NCBI RefSeq assembly: GCF_024298965.1
Contig: NZ_CP085193.1
Coordinates: 2,728,001-2,792,000, forward strand
Direction: 5' to 3'
From: Streptomyces rapamycinicus NRRL 5491
GTDB taxonomy: Bacteria; Actinomycetota; Actinomycetes; Streptomycetales; Streptomycetaceae
DNA length: 64,000 nt
Part shown: one piece after another, positions 47,858 through 55,584 of the stretch
Layout: each line of letters begins with the position of its first letter
Numbering within the stretch: the first letter of the stretch is position 1
Translations under genes and position numbers: made by a program
Notes under the pieces: model-generated
The model's input: the letters and a program-made list of their open reading frames with translations, nothing else
Database searches by the model: none
Told to the model about the DNA's origin: nothing

Positions 47858-49756
47858 ATGGGGCGCGTGAGTCCTTCCGTACCTTCCTCCCCTGCCGCCA
47901 CGGCGGGCCAGCCGCCGGTCATGCGTCTGGCCTCCGACCGGCACTTCGAGGCGAGCGTCAACCTATCCACGTGGGTAATAGCGCGCCGACTGCCCCACGC
48001 TCTCGCCGAGGCGGCCCGGCTCGGCTGGCGCACCGACCACCGCGCCGTCTTGGCCTTGCTCGGCTGCCAGATCGGCGCCGCCGTTCTCACCGCGACCGCG
48101 CTTGCGGCCACCACCCGTGTGCTGGCCGCGGTGTTCACCGGCGGCGACATCGCCGCCGGGCTGCGCCAGAACCTGACCGCCGTGGTGGTCCTCGCCATCG
48201 CTGCCTCCGGCCGCTACTTGCTCGACGCCGGTGCCCGCGCGGCCGCGGCCCGGCTCGCGCCGAAGGCCGTGCGCGAAGCCGACCTTCAGGTCATCACCTC
48301 CGCGACCGCAGCCGAGCTGGTTGCGTACGAGGATCCGGATTTCGAGGACGCCCACGCCGCTGCCTCGGATGGTGCGGAGAAGACCGGCGACCTCATCCTC
48401 GATGCCCAGCTCCTCACCTCCGCCGCCGCCCAGATGGCGGCCGCGGCGACCGTCGTCACTGTGCTCCACTCGGTGTTGCTCCTTCTGCTGGTCCTCTCCG
48501 TCGTGCCGTGCGCGTGGGGCGCCGTGCGGGGGGCGCGGATCGACCACGCCGCGCACCACCGCAATCTCGCCGACTCCCGCCTGCGGAACGTGTTCCGCTC
48601 GTACACCACCGAGCGGAGCACCGCCGACGAGGTTCGCGCGGGCACCATGGCGGGCTTCCTGATCCGGCAGTACCGGATCGTCTCCGGCCGCTTGGAGGCA
48701 CAACAGCTCAAGGCCACCCGGCAGGCCCTGATCGTGCAGGGCATTGGAGACACCCTCACCGCAGCGGGCACCGCCGCCACCTGGGCCGTGCTTGTGTTCC
48801 TGGTGGCCACCGGCCGGATGGAGCTCGCGGTCGCGGGAACCGCCACGCTGGCGGTGCGGACCTCCGGGGCGGCCCTGGCCACGACAGTGAAGGCCGGGGC
48901 GCGGCTGTTCCGCACCTCGCTGTCCCTGGACGACTGGGCCCGGTTCCTCGCCGTGGCCAAGCCGTGGACGACCCGCCGTGGCTCGACCCCGGTCGCCGAG
49001 GATGGGCCGCAGGTGATCACCGCCGCGGACGTCTCCTTCACCTACCCCGGCGCCGACACTCCCGCGCTCGAGGGCATCAACCTGGGCCTCAAGCGCGGTG
49101 AGGTCATTGCCCTGGTCGGCGAGAACGGTGCGGGCAAGAGCACCCTCGCCCGCATCCTGACTGGTCTGTTCCTCCCCACGGCAGGCTCGGTGCGGTGGGA
49201 CGGGGTGGACCTGGCGGACGCCGACCCGGCCGGGGTGCTCGCCAAGGTGGCGCTGGTGCCGCAGGACTACACCCGCTGGCCACTCGCGGCTCGCGAGAAC
49301 ATCACCCTCGGCCAGCCCCGCTCGGAGGGCGACACCGCCGTGCATGCCGCCGCTGAGGCGGCCGGTGCCGACGGTGTCATCGCCGCGCTGCCCCACGGGC
49401 TGGATACCTCGCTGGCTCGTTCCTGGTGGGGTGGACATGACCTTTCGGGCGGGCAGTGGCAGCGCGTCGCGGTCGCTCGCGCCTTCCATCGCGACGCACC
49501 CGTCCTCGTGATGGACGAGCCGACCGCCGCGCTCGACGCCCGTGCCGAGCACAGGATTTACACGCGGCTCAGGGTACTCGCCGAGGGACGGGCGACCGTG
49601 TTCGTCACCCATCGGTTGGCCAACACTCGCCTCGCTGACCGCATCATCGTCCTTGACCGTGGGCGCATCGCTGAGACGGGCACGTTCGACGAGCTGGTCG
49701 ACCGGGGGGCGACCTCGATCTTCTTCGAGATGCTCAAGCTGCAAGAGGACCGGTAG
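47858..49756 (+). CDS. Lasso peptide ABC exporter (fused TMD-NBD)
   Basis: 632 residues. N-terminal part with about six membrane segments (LLGCQIGAAVLTATALAATT ... VLHSVLLLLLVLSVVPCAWG ... ATWAVLVFLVATG), then an ATPase domain: Walker A GENGAGKST, Q-loop VPQDYTRWP, signature LSGGQWQR, Walker B VLVMDEPTAALD and H-loop VTHR. Half-transporter acting as a dimer, exporting the mature lasso peptide and giving self-protection. ATG 47858 or GTG 47867 starts it. Lies 172 bp after B2, behind a terminator. Confidence 0.9.
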   Translation: MGRVSPSVPSSPAATAGQPPVMRLASDRHFEASVNLSTWVIARRLPHALAEAARLGWRTDHRAVLALLGCQIGAAVLTATALAATTRVLAAVFTGGDIAAGLRQNLTAVVVLAIAASGRYLLDAGARAAAARLAPKAVREADLQVITSATAAELVAYEDPDFEDAHAAASDGAEKTGDLILDAQLLTSAAAQMAAAATVVTVLHSVLLLLLVLSVVPCAWGAVRGARIDHAAHHRNLADSRLRNVFRSYTTERSTADEVRAGTMAGFLIRQYRIVSGRLEAQQLKATRQALIVQGIGDTLTAAGTAATWAVLVFLVATGRMELAVAGTATLAVRTSGAALATTVKAGARLFRTSLSLDDWARFLAVAKPWTTRRGSTPVAEDGPQVITAADVSFTYPGADTPALEGINLGLKRGEVIALVGENGAGKSTLARILTGLFLPTAGSVRWDGVDLADADPAGVLAKVALVPQDYTRWPLAARENITLGQPRSEGDTAVHAAAEAAGADGVIAALPHGLDTSLARSWWGGHDLSGGQWQRVAVARAFHRDAPVLVMDEPTAALDARAEHRIYTRLRVLAEGRATVFVTHRLANTRLADRIIVLDRGRIAETGTFDELVDRGATSIFFEMLKLQEDR

Positions 49757-49803
49757 CCCCCGCCAACCGGGCCGGGCCAGGTCAGCGAGACGGGACCAGC
49801 CCG

Positions 49804-49833
49804 GAGGCGCTCACTCCCGATCGGCGGCGCCTC
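49804..49833. terminator. Weak hairpin between exporter and HAD gene
   Basis: GAGGCGC / GCGCCTC, 7-bp perfect stem with a 16-nt loop between convergent genes. The surrounding 225-bp gap has no other visible feature. Confidence 0.45.
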
Positions 49834-49981
49834 TGAACGCGTGGTGCTTCCTCTCGGCTGCGGCCGGGAGGAGGCTTTCATCGTGCTTATCCGTCATCGG
49901 CGGTCTGCTGGAGTTCGATGAGTCTGTCGGGAATGTCCACAGCCAGATCATAAGTCCGACCCATCGGGCGCCTGTGCGGAC

Positions 49982-50653
49982 TCAGCCGGTCAGGCGCTTC
50001 AGCATTCGTTCCGTGTCGGACAGGTCATTGACCACCTCTGCGGCCCCTGCGGCTCGCAGCTCACCGGGGGGCGTACGCCCGGTCGCCACGGCCACCACGC
50101 GGACGCCTGCCGCCAACGCGCCCCGCACGTCGGAAGGCGTATCCCCAACGAGCACGGTCGACTCCGCAGGCATCTGCGCGCGCCCGAGAGCGATCCTCAC
50201 CAGCCCCGGTCGCTCGTCGGCGTCCTCACCAAAAGCCCCGAGGGCGAGATCCATGTACGGGTCGAGGCCGAAAGCTGCCAGCTTGACCTCCGCGGCCGCG
50301 CGGATGTTGCCCGTCACCACCGTCTGCACGATGCCGTCACGAGCTGCCAGCCCGGAGAGCACCGACGGCGCCCCGGGGAGGGCGTGCCCGCGCTCACGCA
50401 GCTCGGCGGCGCGCCGTACGTGTGCGGCTCCGAGCGCCTGGGCGAATCGCTCGAACAGGTCTCGGCTGTCCTCCAGCCCATGCAGTTCCAGAGTCTCGCG
50501 GAGGATGACCGGCTCGGTCGATCCGTCGATCTTCGCCTGCTCCCGCATGGGCTGGCCGGTGACTTCCTCGAACGCTTCAGCCCAGAGTTCGCGGCCGACT
50601 CCTCGGGTATCTACGAGTGTGTGGTCGATGTCCCACAACACGAGCAGCGACAC
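49982..50653 (-). CDS. HAD-family hydrolase
   Basis: 223 residues. Motif I VLWDIDHTLVDT (with His in DxDxT form D-I-D-H-T), motif II VVTGN, motif III Lys in AEVKLAAFG, motif IV VLVGDTPSDVRGALAAG. A helical C1 cap lies between I and II. Resembles phosphoglycolate phosphatase-like enzymes. GTG 50653 is preferred, giving a start immediately before the first strand. Divergent from an XRE regulator gene; the lasso exporter ends convergently. Role in the island unknown. Confidence 0.85.
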   Translation of the reverse strand: MSLLVLWDIDHTLVDTRGVGRELWAEAFEEVTGQPMREQAKIDGSTEPVILRETLELHGLEDSRDLFERFAQALGAAHVRRAAELRERGHALPGAPSVLSGLAARDGIVQTVVTGNIRAAAEVKLAAFGLDPYMDLALGAFGEDADERPGLVRIALGRAQMPAESTVLVGDTPSDVRGALAAGVRVVAVATGRTPPGELRAAGAAEVVNDLSDTERMLKRLTG

Positions 50654-50736
50654 TGTCTCGCCTTCCGATCGTTGGATACCGGCCCCCGTTGGTGACGCGC
50701 ACCATACGCTGAGTGGGGATACGCACGGAGGTAGGC

Positions 50737-51936
50737 ATGGTCGCATCCGATCTGCCCATCGGCGACAGGATCAGACGCTACCGCGGCGAACGGCGACAGG
50801 ACGTTATGGCCGGGCTCGTCGGTATCTCTCCCGACTACCTGTCCCAGATCGAACGGGGGCTCAAGATCCCGTCGCTGCCCATCCTGCACGCCATCGCCCA
50901 GGAGCTTGGAGTGCCCACAGCCGCATTACTCACTGACACACCCGGGCCCAGCCGCGTGCCTCCGGACACAACCGAGCCCGCGATCGTGCAGGCTCTGATG
51001 GGCTACGGGCCGCCCCGTAGCGCTCCCGCTGCCGAGCCGACAGCGCTACGCGAGCGTGTGGAGAGCGCCTGGCGAGCCTGGCAGAGCAGCCCAACGCGGT
51101 TCACCGACATGGCTGGTGTTCTACCCAGCCTGATCGCTGATGCCGAGCACGCTGCCCGGACCCGACGAACAGCCGACGGCACCGGCACTCGTCGGGACGT
51201 CATGCGCGTGACCGCCGATCTCTATTTCCTGCTGCGGTCGTACCTGCGGCGCACCGGCCGCGTCGACTTGTCGATGATGGCCGCCGATCGAGCCGTACGG
51301 GCAGCCGAAGAAGCGGATGACCCGCTGCGCATAGCGGCCGCGCAGTGGAACCTGGGACACATCCTGTTGGCCGCGCGGGAGCCAGACGGCGCCGAGCAGG
51401 TCACGCTCCGCGCGGTCGACGAACTGCGCCGAGCGCCGATGACGGAGCCGGAAAGGATCGCGATGTCGGGCGCGCTCCAGCTGGTGGCGGTCGTTGCGGA
51501 GGCTCGACGGCGGGACTGGTCGGCGGCACGGGACCGGCTGCGTACCCAGGCTCGGCCAGCGGCCCGAAGCGTCGGCGAGGGAAACATCATGTGGACGGTC
51601 TTCGGGCCGACCAACGTGGATCTGCACGAGGTCAGCATCGAGATGGAGGCTGGTGACGCGACCGAAGCGCTGCACGTTGCGGACGAGGTAGACACCAGCA
51701 GCCTGCCGTCGATGGAGCGGTCGTTCACCTTCAATCTGGAGGTGGCCCGCTGCCACAACCTGCGCCGCGAGGACGCCGCGGTGCTCCTGAGCCTCATGGA
51801 GTTGGAGGATCTGGCGCCGGAAGATCTGGCGCGTACGCCCTTGGCGCGGGAGCTGATGCTCACGGTGATCCGGCGAGGCCGGGCCATGCACGCCCGTCAG
51901 GCGGAGAAGTTGGCAGAGCGGGTCGGAGTCTTCTGA
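50737..51936 (+). CDS. XRE-family transcriptional regulator with TPR-like C-terminus
   Basis: 399 residues. N-terminal HTH: IGDRIRRYRGERRQDVMAGLVGISPDYLSQIERGLKIPSLPILHAIAQEL. The remainder is helical and repetitive (DRAVRAAEEADDPLRIAAAQWNLGHILLA..., SGALQLVAVVAEARRRDWSAARDRL), as in the large Streptomyces XRE regulators with TPR-like sensor domains. ATG 50737 has GGAGG 6 nt upstream. The inverted repeat just after the gene, before the next operon, is its likely target. Confidence 0.88.
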   Translation: MVASDLPIGDRIRRYRGERRQDVMAGLVGISPDYLSQIERGLKIPSLPILHAIAQELGVPTAALLTDTPGPSRVPPDTTEPAIVQALMGYGPPRSAPAAEPTALRERVESAWRAWQSSPTRFTDMAGVLPSLIADAEHAARTRRTADGTGTRRDVMRVTADLYFLLRSYLRRTGRVDLSMMAADRAVRAAEEADDPLRIAAAQWNLGHILLAAREPDGAEQVTLRAVDELRRAPMTEPERIAMSGALQLVAVVAEARRRDWSAARDRLRTQARPAARSVGEGNIMWTVFGPTNVDLHEVSIEMEAGDATEALHVADEVDTSSLPSMERSFTFNLEVARCHNLRREDAAVLLSLMELEDLAPEDLARTPLARELMLTVIRRGRAMHARQAEKLAERVGVF

Positions 51937-51950
51937 CCGGCGAGCTTGTG

Positions 51951-51979
51951 GTTCACCCGAACTGACAGCTCGGGTGAAC
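51951..51979. promoter_or_regulatory. Inverted repeat before coupled small-gene operon, operator candidate
   Basis: GTTCACCCGA, 9-nt spacer, TCGGGTGAAC: perfect 10-bp arms in the 103-bp gap between the XRE gene and the next operon. Shares TCACCCG/CGGGTGA with the site before the ABC exporter. Confidence 0.6.
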
Positions 51980-52039
51980 AGCCCCGGGAGTCTCTACGGT
52001 CAGTCATCACCTGATCACCGATGACGTCCGGGGGCTACC

Positions 52040-52651
52040 GTGCCGACGAATCCCCAAGTGCTGCTGTGGACACCTCCGAATACCGAGGATGTCGAGCTCT
52101 TACCGGTGGGCAAATGGTGGGACGCCATCTCTGCGCCCACCGCCGTCGCGGACCGCGCGCTGGAGTTGCTCGGCGACCGATCCGGCGCCGTCATCCAGGA
52201 CGACACCTACGGCAAGGCGTACTGGCTCATCGGCATCGACACTTCCACCGCCAGCAGCTGGCGCATGCGCGGAGTCCGCATCCTCACCGAGCTCGCCGAC
52301 GAGGGCACCCTCCTCGGCTTACCGCCCGCCGCCTGGGGGCCCGAGCACCAGACGTACTGGCGGATCCCGCTCGGCCCGAACCGGTATCTGACCGACACCC
52401 ATCACCTGGTCCTCGCCCTGCGCCAGGCCCTCGACGAGGTCTTCGGCCCGGAACCGGACGGCCGACAGCTCTGCTACCACTGCCACCTCCCCACCGACGA
52501 GCCGATCCCGGTCGAGGCGGAGGACAGCCGCAACGCCGTCGGCAAGGTCACCTATGCCTGCCCCCCGCACGCGCCGCTCTACAAGGCCCGGCGCCCGCGG
52601 ACCCTCGCCAGCGCGGCCGCAGCCGAGCACGAGGGGCGGCGGCACCGATGA
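52040..52651 (+). CDS. Hypothetical protein of Streptomyces-island type (primase-domain-like N-terminus)
   Basis: 203 residues. WWDAISAPTAVADRALELLGDRSGAVIQDDTYGKAYWLIGIDTSTA resembles the N-terminal portion of bifunctional primase/polymerase-like proteins common in Streptomyces islands and plasmids, but no catalytic residues can be assigned. A C-terminal CYHCHLPTDEP with later C suggests a zinc site. GTG 52040 starts it. Its TGA overlaps the next ATG, so the following small gene is coupled. Confidence 0.65.
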   Translation: MPTNPQVLLWTPPNTEDVELLPVGKWWDAISAPTAVADRALELLGDRSGAVIQDDTYGKAYWLIGIDTSTASSWRMRGVRILTELADEGTLLGLPPAAWGPEHQTYWRIPLGPNRYLTDTHHLVLALRQALDEVFGPEPDGRQLCYHCHLPTDEPIPVEAEDSRNAVGKVTYACPPHAPLYKARRPRTLASAAAAEHEGRRHR

Positions 52652-52890
52652 CGACCTGCCCACAGCCCTCCCTGCTCCCGGGCATCGAGCTGCCGGATCC
52701 CGAAACCCTGACCGGGCACCAACTACAGGGCTGGAACTGCGCCCTGTGCGGGCAGCGACTACTCGCGGACCAGCTGCTCGGCACGGTCGTGTGGACCTGC
52801 GGAGGCGTCACCAAAGAGAACGTCGAACTGTACGTGTGCCGACCCCTGTGCAAGACGGCCCCCCGGCAGGCGGGAAATGGTGCCGGATGA
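52648..52890 (+). CDS. Small zinc-ribbon-like hypothetical protein
   Basis: 80 residues. Four cysteines in two pairs, NCALCGQ and later CGG/VCRPLC, fit a small zinc-binding fold. ATG 52648 overlaps the upstream stop and the TGA overlaps the next ATG. No family recognised beyond this. Confidence 0.6.
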   Translation: MTTCPQPSLLPGIELPDPETLTGHQLQGWNCALCGQRLLADQLLGTVVWTCGGVTKENVELYVCRPLCKTAPRQAGNGAG

Positions 52891-53030
52891 GGCACCATCG
52901 ACACTCCTCCACCGTGAGGGCCGGGCTCCTCGCCTTTCGCGCCGCCCGGCTGGGCCTGCTGCTCGCCGCGGTCCCCACCCTGCTGGTGCTTGTGGTCTGG
53001 CTCTGCTTCGCCAGCACCCCGGCCCCGTAG
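52887..53030 (+). CDS. Small single-pass membrane protein
   Basis: 47 residues. A basic N-terminus (MRHHRHSSTVRAG) precedes one long hydrophobic helix (LGLLLAAVPTLLVLVVWLCF) and a Pro-rich end. ATG 52887 overlaps the previous stop (ATGA), which supports translation. Third member of a coupled set; a strong hairpin follows. Confidence 0.6.
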   Translation: MRHHRHSSTVRAGLLAFRAARLGLLLAAVPTLLVLVVWLCFASTPAP

Positions 53031-53033
53031 ACC

Positions 53034-53100
53034 GGGTGGGCCGCCAGCGGCCCGGGGATCCCCCGCCCCGGGCTGGACTTCGCGCGCTGGCGGCCCACCC
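53034..53100 (+). terminator. Large hairpin after small-gene operon
   Basis: Perfect 16-bp stem GGGTGGGCCGCCAGCG / CGCTGGCGGCCCACCC; the 35-nt loop contains a second stem CCCGGGG/CCCCGGG. It begins 4 nt after the stop. The next 218 bp before the XRE gene stop show no further feature. Confidence 0.75.
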
Positions 53101-53318
53101 CCTACTCCCCTGCGTCGGCGCCGTCAGGCACGGCCACCCACCGCAGGGCAGGGACTCTGGCCCCGACCTGGGGACCGCGGGCCGGGGTCCCCATACAAGC
53201 CCCCCGCCCCGGTCGCCCCCTTATCGGTGAGGACGGCCGGCCGGGGCGGGCCCAACTCGCCCGTCTCCTCCCCCGCCCAACATGCCCAACGGGCCAGAAC
53301 CCAGCGAAGGGAGGAGCG

Positions 53319-53609
53319 TCACACCCCGCGAACGAGGTCAGCCAGGGGTACTGAGAGTGCCTCGCCGATACGGATGAGGGTGTCGAGCCCTGGCGCCTGG
53401 TGCCCCTGTTCGATTCGGTTCACGGACTGCCGGTCCATGTCGCACTTCTCGGCGAGCTTCTCCTGGGTGAGGTTGCGCCAGGTCCACAGCTCGCGGATGC
53501 GGTCGCCGACGGCCCTGCGGCGGGCAAGGATCCAGTCGGGCGGTGGGGCGACGGCACTCGTCAACGGTCGAGCGGTCAAGATCGTTAGTCTGTATCGTGA
53601 ACCGTACAT
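53319..53609 (-). CDS. Small XRE-family regulator near the right end
   Basis: 96 residues from ATG 53609, but the N-terminal 20 may be untranslated promoter; TTG codons nearer the HTH are possible starts. HTH: RRRAVGDRIRELWTWRNLTQEKLAEKCDMDRQSVNRIEQGHQAPGLDTLIRIGEALSVPLADLV. A simple lambda-repressor-like regulator of the sort found at island borders. Neighbours: hairpins and the right attachment copy. Targets unknown. Confidence 0.75.
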   Translation of the reverse strand: MYGSRYRLTILTARPLTSAVAPPPDWILARRRAVGDRIRELWTWRNLTQEKLAEKCDMDRQSVNRIEQGHQAPGLDTLIRIGEALSVPLADLVRGV

Positions 53610-53710
53610 TTTTCGATCTTGAGTAACAGCTACGGACCGATAGCCGCTGAAGGTGATTGCATATACCAAACGTTGTACTCGCAGGGTCTGTCGAGGCTCT
53701 CCCTTAGTCG

Positions 53711-53755
53711 CCCGACCGGGAGCTGCCGCCGTGGGAAGCGCGCCTCCCGGTCGGG
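53711..53755. repeat. Inverted repeat near the right end of the island
   Basis: CCCGACCGGGAG (53711-53722) and CTCCCGGTCGGG (53744-53755), a perfect 12-bp stem with a 21-nt loop. A further GGCCGCC/GGCGGCC pair follows at 53761-53793. The 370-bp stretch 53610-53979 has no clear gene. Confidence 0.6.
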
Positions 53756-53979
53756 CTCATGGCCGCCGCTCGCTCGATCGCGAGAGGCGGCCATTTTCGT
53801 TGCCTCACCTGCACATATGTCGCCTGCCGACAGGGAGTTCTGAGGGAGTCGTGGCATCCAGGGGGCCCTCAGGGGGGAGCAATTCGAGAGACCATGAAAA
53901 CCGGAGAAAGACATTGAAAGGCGTTCGCCAGCAGGTCAGCCGCTCAGCCCGCGGTCCGGCCCAGATGGCGCCTTTGGCC

Positions 53980-54095
53980 ACTCGATGTACGAGGAGTACA
54001 AAGAGCCGCTGTACGCCGCTATCCCGCTGCTGCTGCGGATGGTGGACGCGGGCCGGATGGGCCGCAAGACGGGCCCGGGCTTCTTCACGTACTGA
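53980..54095 (+). repeat. attR-like 116-bp copy of dehydrogenase 3' end
   Basis: Encodes SMYEEYKEPLYAAIPLLLRM then VDAGRMGRKTGPGFFTY and a TGA in the same phase as the intact gene's end. 109 of 116 bases match 39654-39769. The upstream sequence is unrelated to the dehydrogenase, so there is no larger paralogue here. Interpreted as the original gene end displaced by integration. Confidence 0.8.
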
Positions 54096-54106
54096 GCGGG
54101 CACCCG

Positions 54107-54243
54107 GCTGCGCTGTCAGCAGACGCTGCGGCTGGAGCGCGCGGAGCACTGATCGCCAGGGCTCGACGGTGGCGGCCGCGGCGCGGGACGTGGGGTTCGA
54201 CGACGCGCGGATGCTGCGCCGCCTCCGGGCGCGGACGCCCTGA
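54107..54243 (+). pseudogene. AraC-family regulator C-terminal remnant
   Basis: One frame gives QQTLRLERAEH then a stop; after a frameshift STVAAAARDVGFDDARMLRRLRARTP continues to a TGA. Together these match the second helix-turn-helix of AraC regulators (R-L-E-R-A ... VA-x-x-x-GF-x-x-x-R-x-x-R-R). The rest of the gene is missing. It lies on the host side of the right attachment copy. Confidence 0.6.
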
Positions 54244-54284
54244 CCTCGTCAACGCGAGATGGTCGGGACGAGCCGTCGAGGCCG

Positions 54285-55073
54285 TCAGTCGGAGCCGTCG
54301 AGGTCGTGGCCCGCGTCGGCGCCGAGGACTCCGTCCAGCTCGGAGATCTCCCCGACCAGCCGGAGGACGTCCCCGGTGCCCTCGAGGGCGAGCGCCACCT
54401 CGGCGACCCCCGTATCGGCGGGCCGGGCCTCCTCCTCGGCCCGGACGATCCGGGTGGTGCGGTCCCGGCCCTTCCACGGCGCCCGGTCCACCCGGACCCG
54501 CAGCACCTTGTACCCGGCGGCGGTGCACAGTTCCAGCACGCGCGGCAGCAGCCCGGCGCCCACCCGGTACGAGAGCTGCAGCTCCACCCGTTCGGCCGAC
54601 CAGACGGTCGGCAGCCGGCGGGTGAGCACCGGATAGCCCCGGATCACCAGGAAGTGCACCGCGGTGGCGGCGGTGGCCAGCAGGGCCAGACCGCCGCCGC
54701 AGGCCATGCCCACCGCACAGGTCAGCCAGACGGTCGCGGCGGTGGTCAGGCCGCGGACGGCGTCCCGCCGGACGAAGATCAGGCCGCCGCCGATGAAGCC
54801 GATACCGGAGACGATCTGCGCCGCCACCCGCGAGGGGTCGAGGCCGACGTGGTCGCGGAACAGCACATCGCTGAAGCCGTACTGGGAGACCTGCATGAAC
54901 AGCGCGCTGCCCACCCCCACCAGGGTGTGGGTGCGCAGCCCGGCGCTCTTCTGCTGCACCGCCCGCTCGAGCCCGATCAGGGTGGACAGCACCAGCGCGA
55001 CGCCGAGCTCGGCGAACTGCCGCACTCCCTGGTCGGCGCCGAATTCCCACATCGGAGCGGCGATCAGTGCCAC
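54285..55073 (-). CDS. MgtC/SapB-family membrane protein
   Basis: 262 residues. Four to five membrane segments in the first 150 residues with MgtC landmarks: LSTLIGLERAVQQKSAGLRTHTLVGVGSALFMQ and SGIGFIGGGLIFVRRDAVRGLTTAATVWLTCAVGMACG. The C-terminal 90 residues look like an ACT-like domain. MgtC proteins modulate membrane energetics under low magnesium and in pathogens inside macrophages. GTG 55073 is chosen because AAGGGA lies just upstream. Confidence 0.9.
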   Translation of the reverse strand: MALIAAPMWEFGADQGVRQFAELGVALVLSTLIGLERAVQQKSAGLRTHTLVGVGSALFMQVSQYGFSDVLFRDHVGLDPSRVAAQIVSGIGFIGGGLIFVRRDAVRGLTTAATVWLTCAVGMACGGGLALLATAATAVHFLVIRGYPVLTRRLPTVWSAERVELQLSYRVGAGLLPRVLELCTAAGYKVLRVRVDRAPWKGRDRTTRIVRAEEEARPADTGVAEVALALEGTGDVLRLVGEISELDGVLGADAGHDLDGSD

Positions 55074-55310
55074 ATCCGTCCCTTCTGTCCGGCCTGTGGA
55101 TGGACGCGATCCATCCGGTCCGCCCGCCCCGCGCGGTCCGTTCCCCGGACCGCCGTCCCCCATGAGTACCCGCTGAGTACCGCCTTTCGCACGGGGTGTG
55201 CGCCGGTGACTCACACACCATCCCCACACACGCTCCCGCACCACCTGGGCATGCGCTTGACTCGGAGCGTCACCACTGCATGGACGTTACATCCGGAAGG
55301 GGATCAACCC

Positions 55311-55568
55311 GTGACCACCGAGCCCGAGCAAACCGCGTTAGCCGTGGAGCTCGCGGAACTGCGCCGGACCGTCGAAGTGGGCTTCACCCGCGTCGACGGC
55401 CGGCTCGCCCTGCTCGACCACCGCGGAGAGCAGGCTGAGGAGGACGTGAACCAACTGGGCGGGCGGATGCGGATACTGGAGCACGGACGCTGGCCGCTGC
55501 CCTCCATCGCCGCACTGACCGGGCTGTCCGCCCTGGCCATCGCGGTATGGCAGGCGGCGGGACACTAG
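55311..55568 (+). CDS. Small coiled-coil protein with C-terminal membrane anchor
   Basis: 85 residues. ALAVELAELRRTVEVGFTRV, DGRLALLDHRGEQAEEDVNQ and LGGRMRILEHGRW form heptads of a coiled coil; LPSIAALTGLSALAIAVWQAAGH at the end is a membrane helix. GGAAGGGGA lies 7-8 nt before GTG 55311. Tail-anchored, perhaps holding a partner at the membrane. No family recognised. Confidence 0.65.
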   Translation: MTTEPEQTALAVELAELRRTVEVGFTRVDGRLALLDHRGEQAEEDVNQLGGRMRILEHGRWPLPSIAALTGLSALAIAVWQAAGH

Positions 55569-55584
55569 CCCGGACGGCCGGCGG

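Larger units (their letters stand above)
39770..53979. mobile_element. Decayed 14.2-kb integrative genomic island
   Basis: Bounded by the two 116-bp dehydrogenase 3' ends. An integrase remnant lies 370 bp inside the left end, where such elements keep their integrase. Contents differ from the flanks: many genes of unknown type, several XRE regulators, a lasso peptide cluster, primase-like hypothetical genes, and looser third-position GC bias. Replication and transfer genes are not seen, so it is likely a fixed remnant of a former integrative element. Confidence 0.75.

Noticed and set aside
51951-51979. PHO box (PhoP site)
   Set aside because: GTTCACCCGA resembles one PHO unit, but PHO boxes are direct repeats of 11 nt; here the two copies are inverted and 9 nt apart.
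53980-54095. Remnant of a tandem paralogue of the dehydrogenase
   Set aside because: Similarity begins abruptly at 53980, with no trace of the upstream 740 bp, and coincides with island borders and an integrase remnant; integration is simpler, though not proven.
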